Shown: positions 1 through 9,153 of the stretch, in pieces
Position numbering within the stretch: the stretch's first letter is position 1
Layout of the letters: every line of letters starts with the position of its first letter
Source: Pontibacter flavimaris
Lineage (GTDB): Bacteria > Bacteroidota > Bacteroidia > Cytophagales > Hymenobacteraceae
Direction: 5' to 3'
NCBI RefSeq assembly: GCF_001907195.1
Contig: NZ_LVWA01000012.1
Location: 248,001 to 312,000 of the forward strand
Length of the DNA: 64,000 bases
Notes under the pieces: generated by a model
What the model was told of the DNA's origin: nothing
What the model saw: the letters and a program-made list of their open reading frames with translations, nothing else
Database searches by the model: none
Program-made: the position numbers and the translations under genes

Positions 1-499
1 AGCCGGTCGGCACCACGTCGGTCAGCATAACGGCATCATCCCAGTCCATGCCTTCGGGCAGCACGGTTGGCCCCACATCGGCATAAGGCACGCGCACGTA
101 TTCGGCCTGGCCGCCATTGTAGCCGCCGGCTGTGTGCGAGTAACCATAAATGGCTCCTACCGCCGTGGCCTGCGAGTTAGCTTCGTGGCAGTTGCCGTAG
201 AGTTCCTGCTTGCAGAAGGCGCACCTGCCGCAGGAAATGTTAAAGGGCACGATGACTTTATCGCCCACTTTCAGTTTCTGCACATCCTCGCCGATCTCTT
301 CCACAATGCCCACAAACTCATGCCCGAAGGTAGAGCCCACGCGGGTATCGGGCACGTTGCCGTTGTAGAGGTGGAGGTCAGAGCCGCAGATGCAGGAGCG
401 GATTACCCGAACGATGGCATCTTCCGGATGCAGGATTTCGGGTATGGGTTTGTGGTCGATGCGGACCCGCTTGGGTCCCCGGTAGTTCATTGCCAGCAT
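1..499 (-). CDS. Zinc-dependent alcohol/formaldehyde dehydrogenase-like protein (3' end outside window)
   Basis: Only the first 166 codons are in the window; the gene continues past base 1. The protein opens MLAMNYRGPKRVRID and shows the catalytic-zinc motif CGSDLHLY, the GHE segment (FGHEFVGIVEE) and a structural-zinc cluster (CGRCAFC followed by NC). This is the GroES-like half of the medium-chain dehydrogenase family, close to glutathione-independent formaldehyde dehydrogenase-like enzymes. The NAD-binding Rossmann half is not visible. A second in-frame ATG lies three codons downstream at 490. Substrate is not determined; family assignment is firm. Confidence 0.9.
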   Translation of the reverse strand, partial: MLAMNYRGPKRVRIDHKPIPEILHPEDAIVRVIRSCICGSDLHLYNGNVPDTRVGSTFGHEFVGIVEEIGEDVQKLKVGDKVIVPFNISCGRCAFCKQELYGNCHEANSQATAVGAIYGYSHTAGGYNGGQAEYVRVPYADVGPTVLPEGMDWDDAVMLTDVVPTG

Positions 500-797
500 A
501 AGTTTGTTTTCAGTTTACATTACATTCATCTTGGTTCAGGTACGCTTCCAGCCTTAAAACCTTTCTTTCAAAGCAGATACAGGTTCCAATAGCTTGGATA
601 TGTAGATACTTGTATGCAGCCCCAAAGTTTCAAAAATGGCATTTTTATCAGACAGCGCTATATTTAAAAAGTGCTATAAAGTATGGAAAACCTGGTGTGC
701 GGAAAGTAGGGGAAAAGAGTGGGGAACAGCTGCCTAACATATAAGCGCACCACAAGCAGGCAAGTATAAACGGGGGGATAAGGCTTATTTCTACCGA
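500..797. other. Intergenic gap without a recognisable gene
   Basis: About 300 bases between the start of the dehydrogenase and the stop of the ABC ATPase. It holds an AT-rich stretch and one AAGTATAAA word, but I see no convincing reading frame, hairpin terminator or promoter. Confidence 0.5.
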
Positions 798-1478
798 TTA
801 ACTCCGGATGATCCTGCCATCCTCCATTTCGATGATGCGGCCGCTGCGTTCGGCAAAGCTTTGGTCGTGGGTAACGATGAGCAGGGTCTGGTTGTGCACC
901 TCCGTCAGTTCCTTGAAGATCTCAAACACGATCTCGCTGTTGCGCACATCCAGGTTGCCGGTCGGTTCATCGCCCATCAGGATCAGCGGGTCGTTGATGA
1001 GGGCACGGGCTATGGCCACGCGCTGCTTCTCGCCACCCGAAATCTTATAGGCCTTGTTCTTTGCCAGGTGCCCGATGCCCAGCATTCCCAGCCGTTCCAT
1101 GGCGCGGTGCTCCACTTCCTGCGCGCTATACTTTGCCAGTTTCATGCCGGGCAGCATCACGTTCTCCAGCACTGTAAACTCGTTGAGCAGGTAATGGAAC
1201 TGGAACACAAAGCCGATCTTCTCGTTGCGCACGCGGGCCAGTTCCACGTCACTCCGGCCCGTCATCAGTTCCTGGTCCAGCAGCAGCTTGCCCTGGTAAT
1301 CGGTATCCATAGTGGAGAGGATGTAGAGTAACGTGGACTTGCCGCTCCCCGATTTACCGATCACCGACACAAACTCGCCCTTCTGCACCGAAAAGCTAAT
1401 ATCCGTCAGCACCTGCACCGTTACCGGGTCATGGAATTCCTTGCTGATCTGCTTTGCCTCAAGTATGATGTCGTGCAT
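798..1478 (-). CDS. ABC transporter ATP-binding protein, MacB/LolD type
   Basis: A 226-residue nucleotide-binding protein of the size usual for LolD/MacB-type exporters. Visible motifs are Walker A GKSGSGKST (41-49), the Q-loop glutamine near 93, signature ISGGEKQR (146-153), Walker B LILMGDE (165-171) and the switch histidine in VTHD near 204. It would power the permease encoded just upstream in the transcript (102-bp gap) and the periplasmic adaptor before that. The set resembles MacAB or LolCDE systems that move lipoproteins, peptides or drugs across the envelope. The substrate cannot be read from sequence, and no outer-membrane channel gene is adjacent. Confidence 0.92.
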   Translation of the reverse strand: MHDIILEAKQISKEFHDPVTVQVLTDISFSVQKGEFVSVIGKSGSGKSTLLYILSTMDTDYQGKLLLDQELMTGRSDVELARVRNEKIGFVFQFHYLLNEFTVLENVMLPGMKLAKYSAQEVEHRAMERLGMLGIGHLAKNKAYKISGGEKQRVAIARALINDPLILMGDEPTGNLDVRNSEIVFEIFKELTEVHNQTLLIVTHDQSFAERSGRIIEMEDGRIIRS

Positions 1479-1580
1479 GGTATGCCTGTGTCGGGTGCTG
1501 TAAAGTATAAAGTATAAATAATTTCTCTTCGCGTGTTATGCCATATCCAAGGTGACCAAAACCATTCTTAACCCTCCCCC

Positions 1581-2840
1581 TTACTTCCCTCTGATAATCT
1601 CCACCGGATCTACTTTGCTGGCCTTGCGGGCCGGGAAGAAGCCTGCAAAGTAAGTGGTGATCAGCGAGAAAGAAGCACCGATAAAGTAAAACATCGGGTT
1701 ATAGTTAATCGGATACGTCTTAATGGTTGGCAGCGCAGCGGTGTCGAACGGAATGTTGTCGATGATGATGGAGAAAACAAAGCCGAAGAGCAAGCCCACC
1801 AACCCACCAAAGAAACCTATACTTAAGGCTATGAGCAGGAAGATACGGTTCACGTCGTTGCCTGAGAAACCGGTGGCTTTCAGGATGGCGATCGAGTCCA
1901 TCTTCTCGTAGATCATCATGTTCAGGATGTTGAAGATGCCGAAGCCCGCCACGATAAGCAGCACGATGCCCACCGCGTAAGAAATGATGGAGCGCACGCT
2001 GCTACCGGTCTCGAACTGCGCATTGGCTGTCTGGATATCCTCGGCATCGATGTCGAACAACTGCTCATACTCTTTTGCCACGGCAGGCGCCATGTCCAGT
2101 TCGTGCAGCTTTACCTGTATGTCGGTGATGTAGTTGGCTGGTTTGCCCAGCAGTTTCTGCGTCGTGCTGATGGAGGCATAGCTCTGCACCTTATCAATCT
2201 CCTGGATGCCGGACTGAAAATAGCCCACCACCTTGAGCGGTATGCGCTCGCCCTGTATAGTGGTCACCTGTACTACATCGCCTATATCCGCGACCAGGAT
2301 ATCGGCCAGGCCTTTGCCAAGTATAATGCTGTTGGCCACGTTCTTGGCGTCAATGGCATTCCCGGCCGTCACGTAATCCCGGAAGTTGAACAGCCTGCTT
2401 TCCTCCTCCACGTCCACCCCGTTTATCACACCCGTAATCTCAATGGTGCCCTCGTTAAAAAACACTTGCGCCGTGAGTTTGGGTGTAGCGCCCAGCACCC
2501 GCGCATCGTCTTTTACAGCCTGCAGAATGGGGCCGCTGTTGTAGATCTCCTGCCGCGAAATCCCGGACTTGACCGAACTGATAAAGTTGTAGGAATCTTG
2601 GTATTCGGCAGCTGCATTTACCGGCTGGTTTTCGCTGGGCTTTATCTCGTTGTAGAGGCGCACGTGCGGGGTGCGGTTCAGTATAAGGCCGTCGAGCAGG
2701 TCGTTGAGGCCGTTCATGAAGCCGAGCAGCGTGATAAACATGGCAATACTGAACGCAACCCCCACGGCGGCCACCAGCGTTTGGCGCCAGCGGGCCAGCA
2801 GCAGCGATTTTGCTATGCCGTATATGAGCCTGGTGTTCAT
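1581..2840 (-). CDS. ABC transporter permease, FtsX/LolE-like
   Basis: A 419-residue inner-membrane permease. An N-terminal membrane segment (about 15-45) is followed by a large MacB-type periplasmic domain (about 50-270). Three C-terminal membrane segments form the FtsX domain and end in the typical FFPARKASKVDPVEIIRGK tail. This is the topology of MacB/LolC/LolE permeases that use mechanotransmission rather than classical transport. Its start codon overlaps the adaptor stop by 4 bp (ATGA), which indicates translational coupling, and the ATPase follows. The partner genes support one tripartite machine. Confidence 0.9.
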   Translation of the reverse strand: MNTRLIYGIAKSLLLARWRQTLVAAVGVAFSIAMFITLLGFMNGLNDLLDGLILNRTPHVRLYNEIKPSENQPVNAAAEYQDSYNFISSVKSGISRQEIYNSGPILQAVKDDARVLGATPKLTAQVFFNEGTIEITGVINGVDVEEESRLFNFRDYVTAGNAIDAKNVANSIILGKGLADILVADIGDVVQVTTIQGERIPLKVVGYFQSGIQEIDKVQSYASISTTQKLLGKPANYITDIQVKLHELDMAPAVAKEYEQLFDIDAEDIQTANAQFETGSSVRSIISYAVGIVLLIVAGFGIFNILNMMIYEKMDSIAILKATGFSGNDVNRIFLLIALSIGFFGGLVGLLFGFVFSIIIDNIPFDTAALPTIKTYPINYNPMFYFIGASFSLITTYFAGFFPARKASKVDPVEIIRGK

Positions 2841-3919
2841 CTGGCTGGCTTCAGTAGCACGTCTTCCTGTGTAATGCCTTCCAGTATCTCCACTTTCTGG
2901 TAGTCTTTCAGGCCTGTCTTAACGGGTACTTTCTCCTCGTTTTCCGTTAGCACAAATGCCCCGTCCACTAAGTACTCGCGGGGGATAAGGAGCGCATCCT
3001 TTTTGGTCTGGATGAGGATGTTGGCTTCGGTGGTGAGGTTCGGGAACAGGGCCGGCGGCGTGGTGACAAAGCTGGCCTCCACGGTAAAGGAGCGGGTTCG
3101 CTCGTTCATGGCCGGGTTCACTTTGTATACTTTGCCCTCAAACACCTGCCCTTTGTAGCTGTCCAGGTTCAGCAGCACTTTCTGGCCCGGCTTTACGCGG
3201 GCAATATCATACTCATCCACCTGCAGCTCCAGTACAAACTCGTCGGCATCGCCCACCACCGCCACCGGCGTCTGCGGACTCACCAGTTCCCCCTCCTCTT
3301 TCAGCACGCTGTATACTTTGCCGTCGGTTTCACTCCGGATCGTGTAATCCTCCGATAGGGTCTCGCTAATCTGCAGGTTTTTCTGCGATTGGCGGGCCGC
3401 AAAGTCAAGTTGCTTTTTAAGGTCGTTGTAGCGAAGTATGGCCGATTTGTAGGCGGTAGCGGAATTTTTATAGTTCAGCTCCAGCTGCTCCAGCTGTACC
3501 TTTGTCCCGATCTGGTTGGCCCATAGGTTGCGTTGCCGCACCAGCAGCAGCGAGTCATTCGCCTTTTTGCTCCGGGCCAGGTCGATGGCTGCGCGCAGCT
3601 CGTTCAGCTTTTCGGAGTTGGCGCTCACGCGGGCGTACTCGGCGGCGATCCGGGCGTTTTCGGTGCTCAGGCGGGCGGCTTCGTTGTCGAGCCTGAAAAG
3701 CGGATCGCCTTTCTTCACCACGTCGCCCTCGGTAACCAGGATATCCAGAATCACACCGCTCACCGTCGGAAAAACCTGGTACTGGCTGCGGCTCTTCACC
3801 ACCCCCGAGGCATACACCGATTCCGTGATGTCCGCTACCGTTGGCTGCGTTTTTTCCTCCTTGCCGGAGCAGGCGGCAAGCAGGAACAGCATCAGGGTAA
3901 TAAGAAAGTATGGCTTCAT
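2837..3919 (-). CDS. HlyD/MacA-family periplasmic adaptor lipoprotein
   Basis: Membrane-fusion protein linking the inner-membrane ABC permease to an outer-membrane exit duct. I start it at MKPYFLITLMLFLLAAC rather than an in-frame ATG 25 codons upstream, because this start gives a clean lipoprotein signal with lipobox LAAC. Then come a biotinyl-lipoyl half (DILVTEGDVVKKGDPLFRLD), a coiled-coil hairpin rich in Arg, Glu, Ala and Leu (about 85-190), the returning lipoyl half (GKVYSVLKEEGELVSPQTPV) and a beta-barrel domain (VLLNLDSYKGQVFEGKV). First gene of a three-gene leftward operon. Confidence 0.9.
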   Translation of the reverse strand: MKPYFLITLMLFLLAACSGKEEKTQPTVADITESVYASGVVKSRSQYQVFPTVSGVILDILVTEGDVVKKGDPLFRLDNEAARLSTENARIAAEYARVSANSEKLNELRAAIDLARSKKANDSLLLVRQRNLWANQIGTKVQLEQLELNYKNSATAYKSAILRYNDLKKQLDFAARQSQKNLQISETLSEDYTIRSETDGKVYSVLKEEGELVSPQTPVAVVGDADEFVLELQVDEYDIARVKPGQKVLLNLDSYKGQVFEGKVYKVNPAMNERTRSFTVEASFVTTPPALFPNLTTEANILIQTKKDALLIPREYLVDGAFVLTENEEKVPVKTGLKDYQKVEILEGITQEDVLLKPAR

Positions 3920-4666
3920 GGGCGCCATCCGGCTTTTGAGGGAGCTACAGCAAGGGAAGTGTTGGAGGATCATAGGCGGCCTTTGCAGGTACAAAACCTT
4001 ATACCTGTCTGTTTTCTGGTAACGTTACAAATGTACGTTATTCGCAGTATGGAGGCATGCTGAAAAGTAATTTTGGTTCAGCCTGTTTTGCCCGCGCCAG
4101 CCAATCGTTCCACACCCCGAAAACCCGGTAAAACAGAAACCGTCCCATACGGTCATTCTATTAGTTTGCAGGACTTCGGGAGGGTATACAGGATCAAGGA
4201 TACCACGAGAAGCAAACCTATTGACCGGGAACCGTTTTATACTTTGCTTACAGAGCCGGAGGAGAAAGCAGGGAAAGAAGAAATGGGGAATCGCTGATCA
4301 GGCTTAGGGACCGGCTATCGAAAACATCGTCAGGAAAACGCCTTTGGCCATACTTACCATCGGTTGATTTGTGGCTTAAATGAGCCCGGCGCCTGTTCTG
4401 CCAGACAACATCCAGCCCAATTGCCTTGCCAGCGATGAAGGTGCGCTCCCAAAGTATAAGACAGAGGATGCAAGTATAAAATAACATCGTTATACTTTAT
4501 GAGCATCTAAAGGCCTTACCCGCTTCGCTTCAGACATACTTTTCCCGTACCCCTGCGTCACCTACAGGGGCTGTCCTTCTTTCTATCACGGCACTATACT
4601 TGTCTGCTGCACAGCAGTTTAGTTGGCACTAAAGTTTCTGCAGCTTCCTGTACCAAGTATAGATCG
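3920..4666. other. Long intergenic region, no gene called
   Basis: About 750 bases upstream of the adaptor operon and downstream of the DoxX gene. Two short open frames (about 74 and 79 codons, at 4073-4297 plus and 4248-4487 minus) show no domain, signal or start-site support and I do not call them. Several AAGTATA/TATACTT words are present. A six-pair hairpin near 4550-4570 (CCCCTG with CAGGGG) is too weak to name. Confidence 0.45.
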
Positions 4667-5092
4667 CTATACTACCCGATGGTGGTTTTCGGCGCCGGTC
4701 CGCACGCCACTATGCCTGGCGGCATCTACGCTCCAGATGCCGGAGCCCCGCGCGACCATGTAAAGGAAAAGAAAGCAGTACAGCACGGCCAGCTCGCCCT
4801 GGTTCTGGATGGGCCACGAAGCCTGCGGGGCATGGGCCATAAAATAAGCTACCAGCATCTCGACGCTCGCAATAAGGGCGACCCAGCTGGTCAGAAAACC
4901 GAAAGCGATCATGAGTCCGGCTACCAGTTCTATAGTACCGGCCAACCCCATCAGCGAAGCCAGTTCCACAGTGTCGCCGTCTCCCGGCCAACCGAACAAT
5001 TTCTGCGTGCCATGCATGGCAAACAGCAGGCCGGCCACAATGCGCAGCAGTGCATAGAGCTGCGGGCTGTAATTACCTAAAAATCTTTCCAT
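4667..5092 (-). CDS. DoxX family membrane protein
   Basis: A 141-residue protein with four predicted membrane helices, near residues 10-30, 45-70, 72-92 and 100-120. The family hallmark near the N terminus is a helix running into HGTQKLFGWPG, followed by the GTIELVAGLMIAFGF segment. DoxX proteins are small inner-membrane proteins; some are quinone-linked oxidase subunits, but most bacterial members have no assigned reaction. The last 20 or so residues are hydrophilic. It stands alone between two long spacers, so context adds nothing. Confidence 0.88.
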   Translation of the reverse strand: MERFLGNYSPQLYALLRIVAGLLFAMHGTQKLFGWPGDGDTVELASLMGLAGTIELVAGLMIAFGFLTSWVALIASVEMLVAYFMAHAPQASWPIQNQGELAVLYCFLFLYMVARGSGIWSVDAARHSGVRTGAENHHRVV

Positions 5093-5266
5093 AGTTGTTT
5101 AGTTAACATAAGACTATAACAAGCACATAACGATTTGTCAGGCAAATATTTACACAGCACTATAAACGTAGTTCCAAGTAATAAGTTAAAGAAGCAGCCA
5201 CCTTGCCAGCACCTCCCCGGGGATAGGAGTTTCAATGCGGCCAGGGATTAATAAAGGAGGCCGGAG

Positions 5267-8200
5267 TTACTTGACTTCGGTAAAGCTGGTATCGATCTGG
5301 TAATGCCGCAGCACATCTAAAAACTCGTTGCGGAGCACAAGCGAGATATCCTCCCGCTCCTTTCGGTTACTCAGCTTTACCTCATACTTGTCCTGTTCGC
5401 GCACCAGCAGCAGGTGCTGTTTGCTCAGGTTATCCTTCAGGGACAAAGAGTCTTCCCGTATTTTTTCGATGCGGCGCTCGTTATTTCCGAACAGGATATT
5501 CAGCACACTTACATCCAGGCTCAGGTTGGCGCCGCCGTTCATGGTGTAGTCTCCCCGCAGCTCAAAGTCCGACAGGTTGTTATTCAGGCTGAAACCGGGC
5601 GCAACGAACTTGTTCTTGTAAAGCACGAAGTCTGCCCCCACATCCTCAAAAAACAGGTGTCCGGTGCGTTCTTTCCGCATAAATCCAAGCGCCTCCTGTA
5701 TCGGCTTCACATCGATCAGCTCCAGGTCGCGGAAGGTAGCCCTGGAGTAGGCTACGGTTCTGTCGAAGCTCGGTGTAAAGGTCTGGTCCAGTTTGGTGTG
5801 GACTGTCACAAAGCAATCAGCAGTTCCTTTGATGTTCTGGCTGCTGAGCACGTCCAGCTCCATCTGTTCCGCAAAGGCAAACAACTGCTCCAGGTCGATA
5901 TCCTGCACCTGCGCCTTCAGCCTGACAGGGATGGTGTCGGAAGGCTCGTTGAGGAACATGACGCCATGCGCGTAAATCGTTCCTCCGAAGGTATTCAGGT
6001 AGAGCTCGTCCAGCTGGGCCTGCTCCCGGTTCATCCGGGCATCGAAAGCCAGGTTGGTCCCGCTCAGGTATTCATACTTCAGTTCCTGCGCCTTCACGTG
6101 CAGGCCCAGGTCGTAGACCTTCTCATTGAGCTTCTCTTTTTCATTTGTCCTGGCCGGAGCAGCCCCTGGCTCCTGAGGCGGAAGAAGCGTTTTGAGCGCC
6201 GCCATGTTCTGCATAAAAGCCTGCAGGTCCAGAAAGCCATATTGCATGGTTACATCCAGGTAGGGCCTGGTCAGGCTTGAGTTGATCAGGTAGAAGCCGC
6301 CGTACGCGCTTGCCGCACCGCCTTTTGAGGTACGAAAGCGCATGTCCTGCATCATGATGTGACTCTTGCTTTTTTGCAGCTGCACCGTTAGATCTTCCAG
6401 GTCCTCCGCCCCCGGCAGGTTTATCCGCCCAACCCGCAGGGTAACTTTTGCCTTCTGCAAGGGCAGCACATAAGTCATCCAATTGCCTGTTGCAGCAGTG
6501 GGCTTTTTAGTTCCCGCTGAGCCGGCCAAAGAGTTCACCTGCTTCATACTGGTCAGATCCAGGGTGTCGAGTCGGGCCGATAGCTGCAGGTCGGCAGCAT
6601 ATAACTGCCTGCTGTCGTTCGGCGCCACCACGCTTCCACTGACCGCTACTTCCTGTGTTGCCAGGGCTATGTTCGAGAGAGTCAGTTGCCGCCCATTGCT
6701 GCGGAGCCTGCCCCGCATGTTTTGCACGGAGGTGGACTGTAGCTCCAGTTGCTGGCAGGCCAAACGCATGTTCAGCCGCAGAAAAGGAGGAAGTATAGTT
6801 GTGGCGGCTTCCCCAGCGGCAGCCACCGCACCGGGAGGTGCAGCGGGCCCATTTTCCGGCTTCAGCTTTATCCAGTTTGTCTTTACCTGTTTCAGCAGGA
6901 CAGCCCCATCCACGGAAACCGTGGGGTGCTGGCCCAGCAGGTAGTTCATCGCATACTTCATGGATCCCTCTATCCTGAATGGCTCCCCTCCCAGCTTGCC
7001 GGCCAGTTGGTGTAGCCGCAGCTCATTGCCCGCCAGCCTGGCCTCGCCGTTCACCTCAGTGCAGGGCACCGTAAGTTTTGCCGGCTGGAAGCCGACCTCA
7101 TGCAGGCTGATCACCCCTTGCCACTGCAGGTCCTGCTTCGGCTGGCGGCCCTCGCTGGCATGCAGGTTGCCTTTAATAGCTACGTTACCGGCCAGCGTGC
7201 CCCGTGGCAACGATATGTAATCCGGGGGCAGCACCTGGGCCAGGCTATCCAATGTATAGCGCCCGCTGAGTTGGGCATCAATGTAGGGCCTGGTAAAGTT
7301 GGTGATCCTGGCTTTGAGTTGCAGGCTGTCGCTGCCGGTGCGGGCCGACAAGCGGTGCAGTGTAAAGGAGCTGGACTCCGGGGAGCGCTGCGGGCCATTG
7401 TCCAGTTGCCCGGCGATCTGAATCTGCGACAGCGTGATGCGGCTGGTGGGCCAGTGCAGCATGCCGTTCTCAAGGTCAAAGTATAGCCTGCTTCGGGGGC
7501 GCTGTTTGGGGCTGGAGTGACCGGCCAGGTGGTAGTGCAGCTTTACGCGGCCATCGCTCTCCACCTGCTTCAGCAACGGGATCGACCGCACGGAGGCCAT
7601 CTGGTTCAGGAGAAAGAAAAAAGGCTGGTACCCTTTAAAATGAAGGTCCAGTTCAGAGCCAATACCAGAAGTGGACTTTTGGTGTGTGCCCGAGATCAGC
7701 ACCTCGTTTCCGTTAAGTATAGCCCGGCTATTCTGTATCCTGCCCTGTTTCTTCCGCAGGTCGAATGTATAAGAAGCATCAGCAGTGAATTCCCTATCCC
7801 GGAACAGGTGCAGGTCGCGGCTGGAGATGTGGTTGATCCTGCCCGCCAGCTTGCCTTTCAGCTCCAGCATGTTATCCTGCACGCGGGCAGCCAGTTCGGA
7901 GTCGAGCAACTGCAGGGAGAAGGCACTTTGCTTGAAGTGGTTCTCGCTCAGTAGCCTGGCATTCCGGATAACGACCTTCTGGATGCTTAGTGAAAAAGCA
8001 TCTGAACCGGAGGATTCTTTTTTATTCCTCTTAAAAGAAAGGCTGATCTTGTTTCCGGCCGAGTCTATCCGCTGGTGAAAAGACACGCCCTCCAGATACA
8101 CCTCGCTGACCCGGATGCCGCCGTAGGAGGACTGAAATAGGGGAAGCTGTACTTCGGCATACTTTACCCCCAGCACCTGCAGGGGAGCGGTGTGCGAGGT

Positions 8201-8437
8201 ATCCACTAAAGAGAAGTTGGTGAGGGAAATGGTAATGTCAGGAAAGTTCTTCCAGCTGGACACCTCTGTTTGGAAGGGACCGAAAGCTAAACCGGTTTCG
8301 CTGGCAATTTTTGCCTTTATATAGGCCGGTGCTTTCTCCTGGTAGAATGAGGGTAGCAATAGCAATGCTGCCAGAACGAAAAGTATAATCAGTCCCGGAA
8401 TCAGCAGGAGGAATTTAACCAAGGGGTGCCATCTCAT
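5267..8437 (-). CDS. AsmA family protein (large, inner-membrane anchored)
   Basis: A 1056-residue protein. One N-terminal membrane helix (about 8-30, LLLIPGLIILFVLAALLLLP) is followed by the AsmA start signature (YIKAKIASETG, then a DITISLTNFSLVD strand) and about 1000 residues of repetitive beta-strand sequence. The C terminus (about 840-1000) looks like the AsmA-like C-terminal domain. AsmA, TamB and YhdP relatives form long periplasmic beta grooves thought to carry phospholipids between membranes, so a role in outer-membrane lipid homeostasis is likely but inferred. The gene is monocistronic as far as visible. Confidence 0.85.
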   Translation of the reverse strand: MRWHPLVKFLLLIPGLIILFVLAALLLLPSFYQEKAPAYIKAKIASETGLAFGPFQTEVSSWKNFPDITISLTNFSLVDTSHTAPLQVLGVKYAEVQLPLFQSSYGGIRVSEVYLEGVSFHQRIDSAGNKISLSFKRNKKESSGSDAFSLSIQKVVIRNARLLSENHFKQSAFSLQLLDSELAARVQDNMLELKGKLAGRINHISSRDLHLFRDREFTADASYTFDLRKKQGRIQNSRAILNGNEVLISGTHQKSTSGIGSELDLHFKGYQPFFFLLNQMASVRSIPLLKQVESDGRVKLHYHLAGHSSPKQRPRSRLYFDLENGMLHWPTSRITLSQIQIAGQLDNGPQRSPESSSFTLHRLSARTGSDSLQLKARITNFTRPYIDAQLSGRYTLDSLAQVLPPDYISLPRGTLAGNVAIKGNLHASEGRQPKQDLQWQGVISLHEVGFQPAKLTVPCTEVNGEARLAGNELRLHQLAGKLGGEPFRIEGSMKYAMNYLLGQHPTVSVDGAVLLKQVKTNWIKLKPENGPAAPPGAVAAAGEAATTILPPFLRLNMRLACQQLELQSTSVQNMRGRLRSNGRQLTLSNIALATQEVAVSGSVVAPNDSRQLYAADLQLSARLDTLDLTSMKQVNSLAGSAGTKKPTAATGNWMTYVLPLQKAKVTLRVGRINLPGAEDLEDLTVQLQKSKSHIMMQDMRFRTSKGGAASAYGGFYLINSSLTRPYLDVTMQYGFLDLQAFMQNMAALKTLLPPQEPGAAPARTNEKEKLNEKVYDLGLHVKAQELKYEYLSGTNLAFDARMNREQAQLDELYLNTFGGTIYAHGVMFLNEPSDTIPVRLKAQVQDIDLEQLFAFAEQMELDVLSSQNIKGTADCFVTVHTKLDQTFTPSFDRTVAYSRATFRDLELIDVKPIQEALGFMRKERTGHLFFEDVGADFVLYKNKFVAPGFSLNNNLSDFELRGDYTMNGGANLSLDVSVLNILFGNNERRIEKIREDSLSLKDNLSKQHLLLVREQDKYEVKLSNRKEREDISLVLRNEFLDVLRHYQIDTSFTEVK

Positions 8438-8688
8438 AACCTACACTCAACAGCCTCTACGGAAGAAATTTCCTCCATTAGCTTATCCTTAAACTCATCT
8501 TTTAAAAGAAAGTTCTAAGGCACGCAGCTACCCCGAAAACTTGTACCACACAGCAGGCCGCTGCCCTTGGCGACTTGTGGTATTCCTCCTGTTTTCGCCT
8601 CCTATTTGTGGGCGCACCCCGCTTTGCTGTTGGCCTGGTTTGTACTCTTTTCTTAACCCTTCCCTCCTACTCTGCCGTACAACTAACG

Positions 8689-8702
8689 TACCCGATCGGG
8701 TA
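8689..8702. promoter_or_regulatory. Perfect 14-bp palindrome, candidate operator
   Basis: TACCCGATCGGGTA is fully self-complementary and lies 34 bases upstream of the start codon at 8737. Position and symmetry suit a binding site for a dimeric regulator. No regulator is identified. Confidence 0.35.
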
Positions 8703-8736
8703 GATGAACGATGTGTTACACTAAAGAAAACAAACG

Positions 8737-9069
8737 ATGAGCAGCAACAACAGAAATATCCCGGAGGACCCTAATTCAAGAAAAGGCGAAGGCGTGAGCG
8801 GGCTGGGCAAGGGCAAGCAGACCGGCCCGGTGGCTGGCGGTGCCGACAACACACGCGGTGAGAATAAGCCCAGCCGTGAAGGCAGTAGCGGTGGCGCCAA
8901 GCAAGGCAAGGACCGGCCAAACCAGGACAGTCCGCAGGGCTCGAATGCCAACTTAACCACTACCTCACGCGGGGCTGATAGCACCGACAAGGAGTTCCGC
9001 AACAACCAGCCGAACGCCAGTACGCTGAAAAGCCACAAGAGCAACGAGGACATTAAAAAACGCGGCTAA
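8737..9069 (+). CDS. Small hydrophilic, probably disordered protein
   Basis: A 110-residue protein with almost no hydrophobic residues, rich in Gly, Asn, Ser, Lys and Asp, with motifs such as GEGVSGLGKGKQTGP and GGADNTRGEN. No signal peptide or known domain. Composition resembles stress-related hydrophilins, but that is only a compositional likeness. Support for a real gene: an ATG preceded by an A-rich leader, a palindromic operator-like site upstream and a strong hairpin terminator 11 bases after the stop. An antisense frame of similar length is considered its shadow. Confidence 0.65.
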   Translation: MSSNNRNIPEDPNSRKGEGVSGLGKGKQTGPVAGGADNTRGENKPSREGSSGGAKQGKDRPNQDSPQGSNANLTTTSRGADSTDKEFRNNQPNASTLKSHKSNEDIKKRG

Positions 9070-9080
9070 AGCCTGGTAAC

Positions 9081-9141
9081 GTACAAGTATAAACGCCAGC
9101 GCCCCTGCAGTGAGCAGGGGCGCTGGCGTTTATACTTGTAC
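9081..9141. terminator. Bidirectional intrinsic terminator with 28-bp perfect arms
   Basis: Arms 9081-9108 and 9114-9141 are exact inverted copies around a five-base loop (AGTGA). The outer third of each arm carries the AAGTATAAA word and the inner part is a GC-rich CGCCAGCGCCCC stem. It sits between two convergent genes and can serve both. Confidence 0.9.
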
Positions 9142-9153
9142 TTCGGCAAGCGG

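Noticed and set aside
134..592. 152-codon plus-strand frame over the dehydrogenase gene
   Set aside because: It is the antisense of a clear alcohol dehydrogenase with intact zinc motifs; no domain of its own.
4248..4487. 79-codon minus-strand frame in the long spacer
   Set aside because: No recognisable family, biased composition at the end, no start-site or terminator support.
8721..9053. Leu/Pro-rich 110-codon minus-strand frame opposite the hydrophilic protein
   Set aside because: Composition is the mirror of the plus-strand gene, which has better start, operator-like site and terminator.
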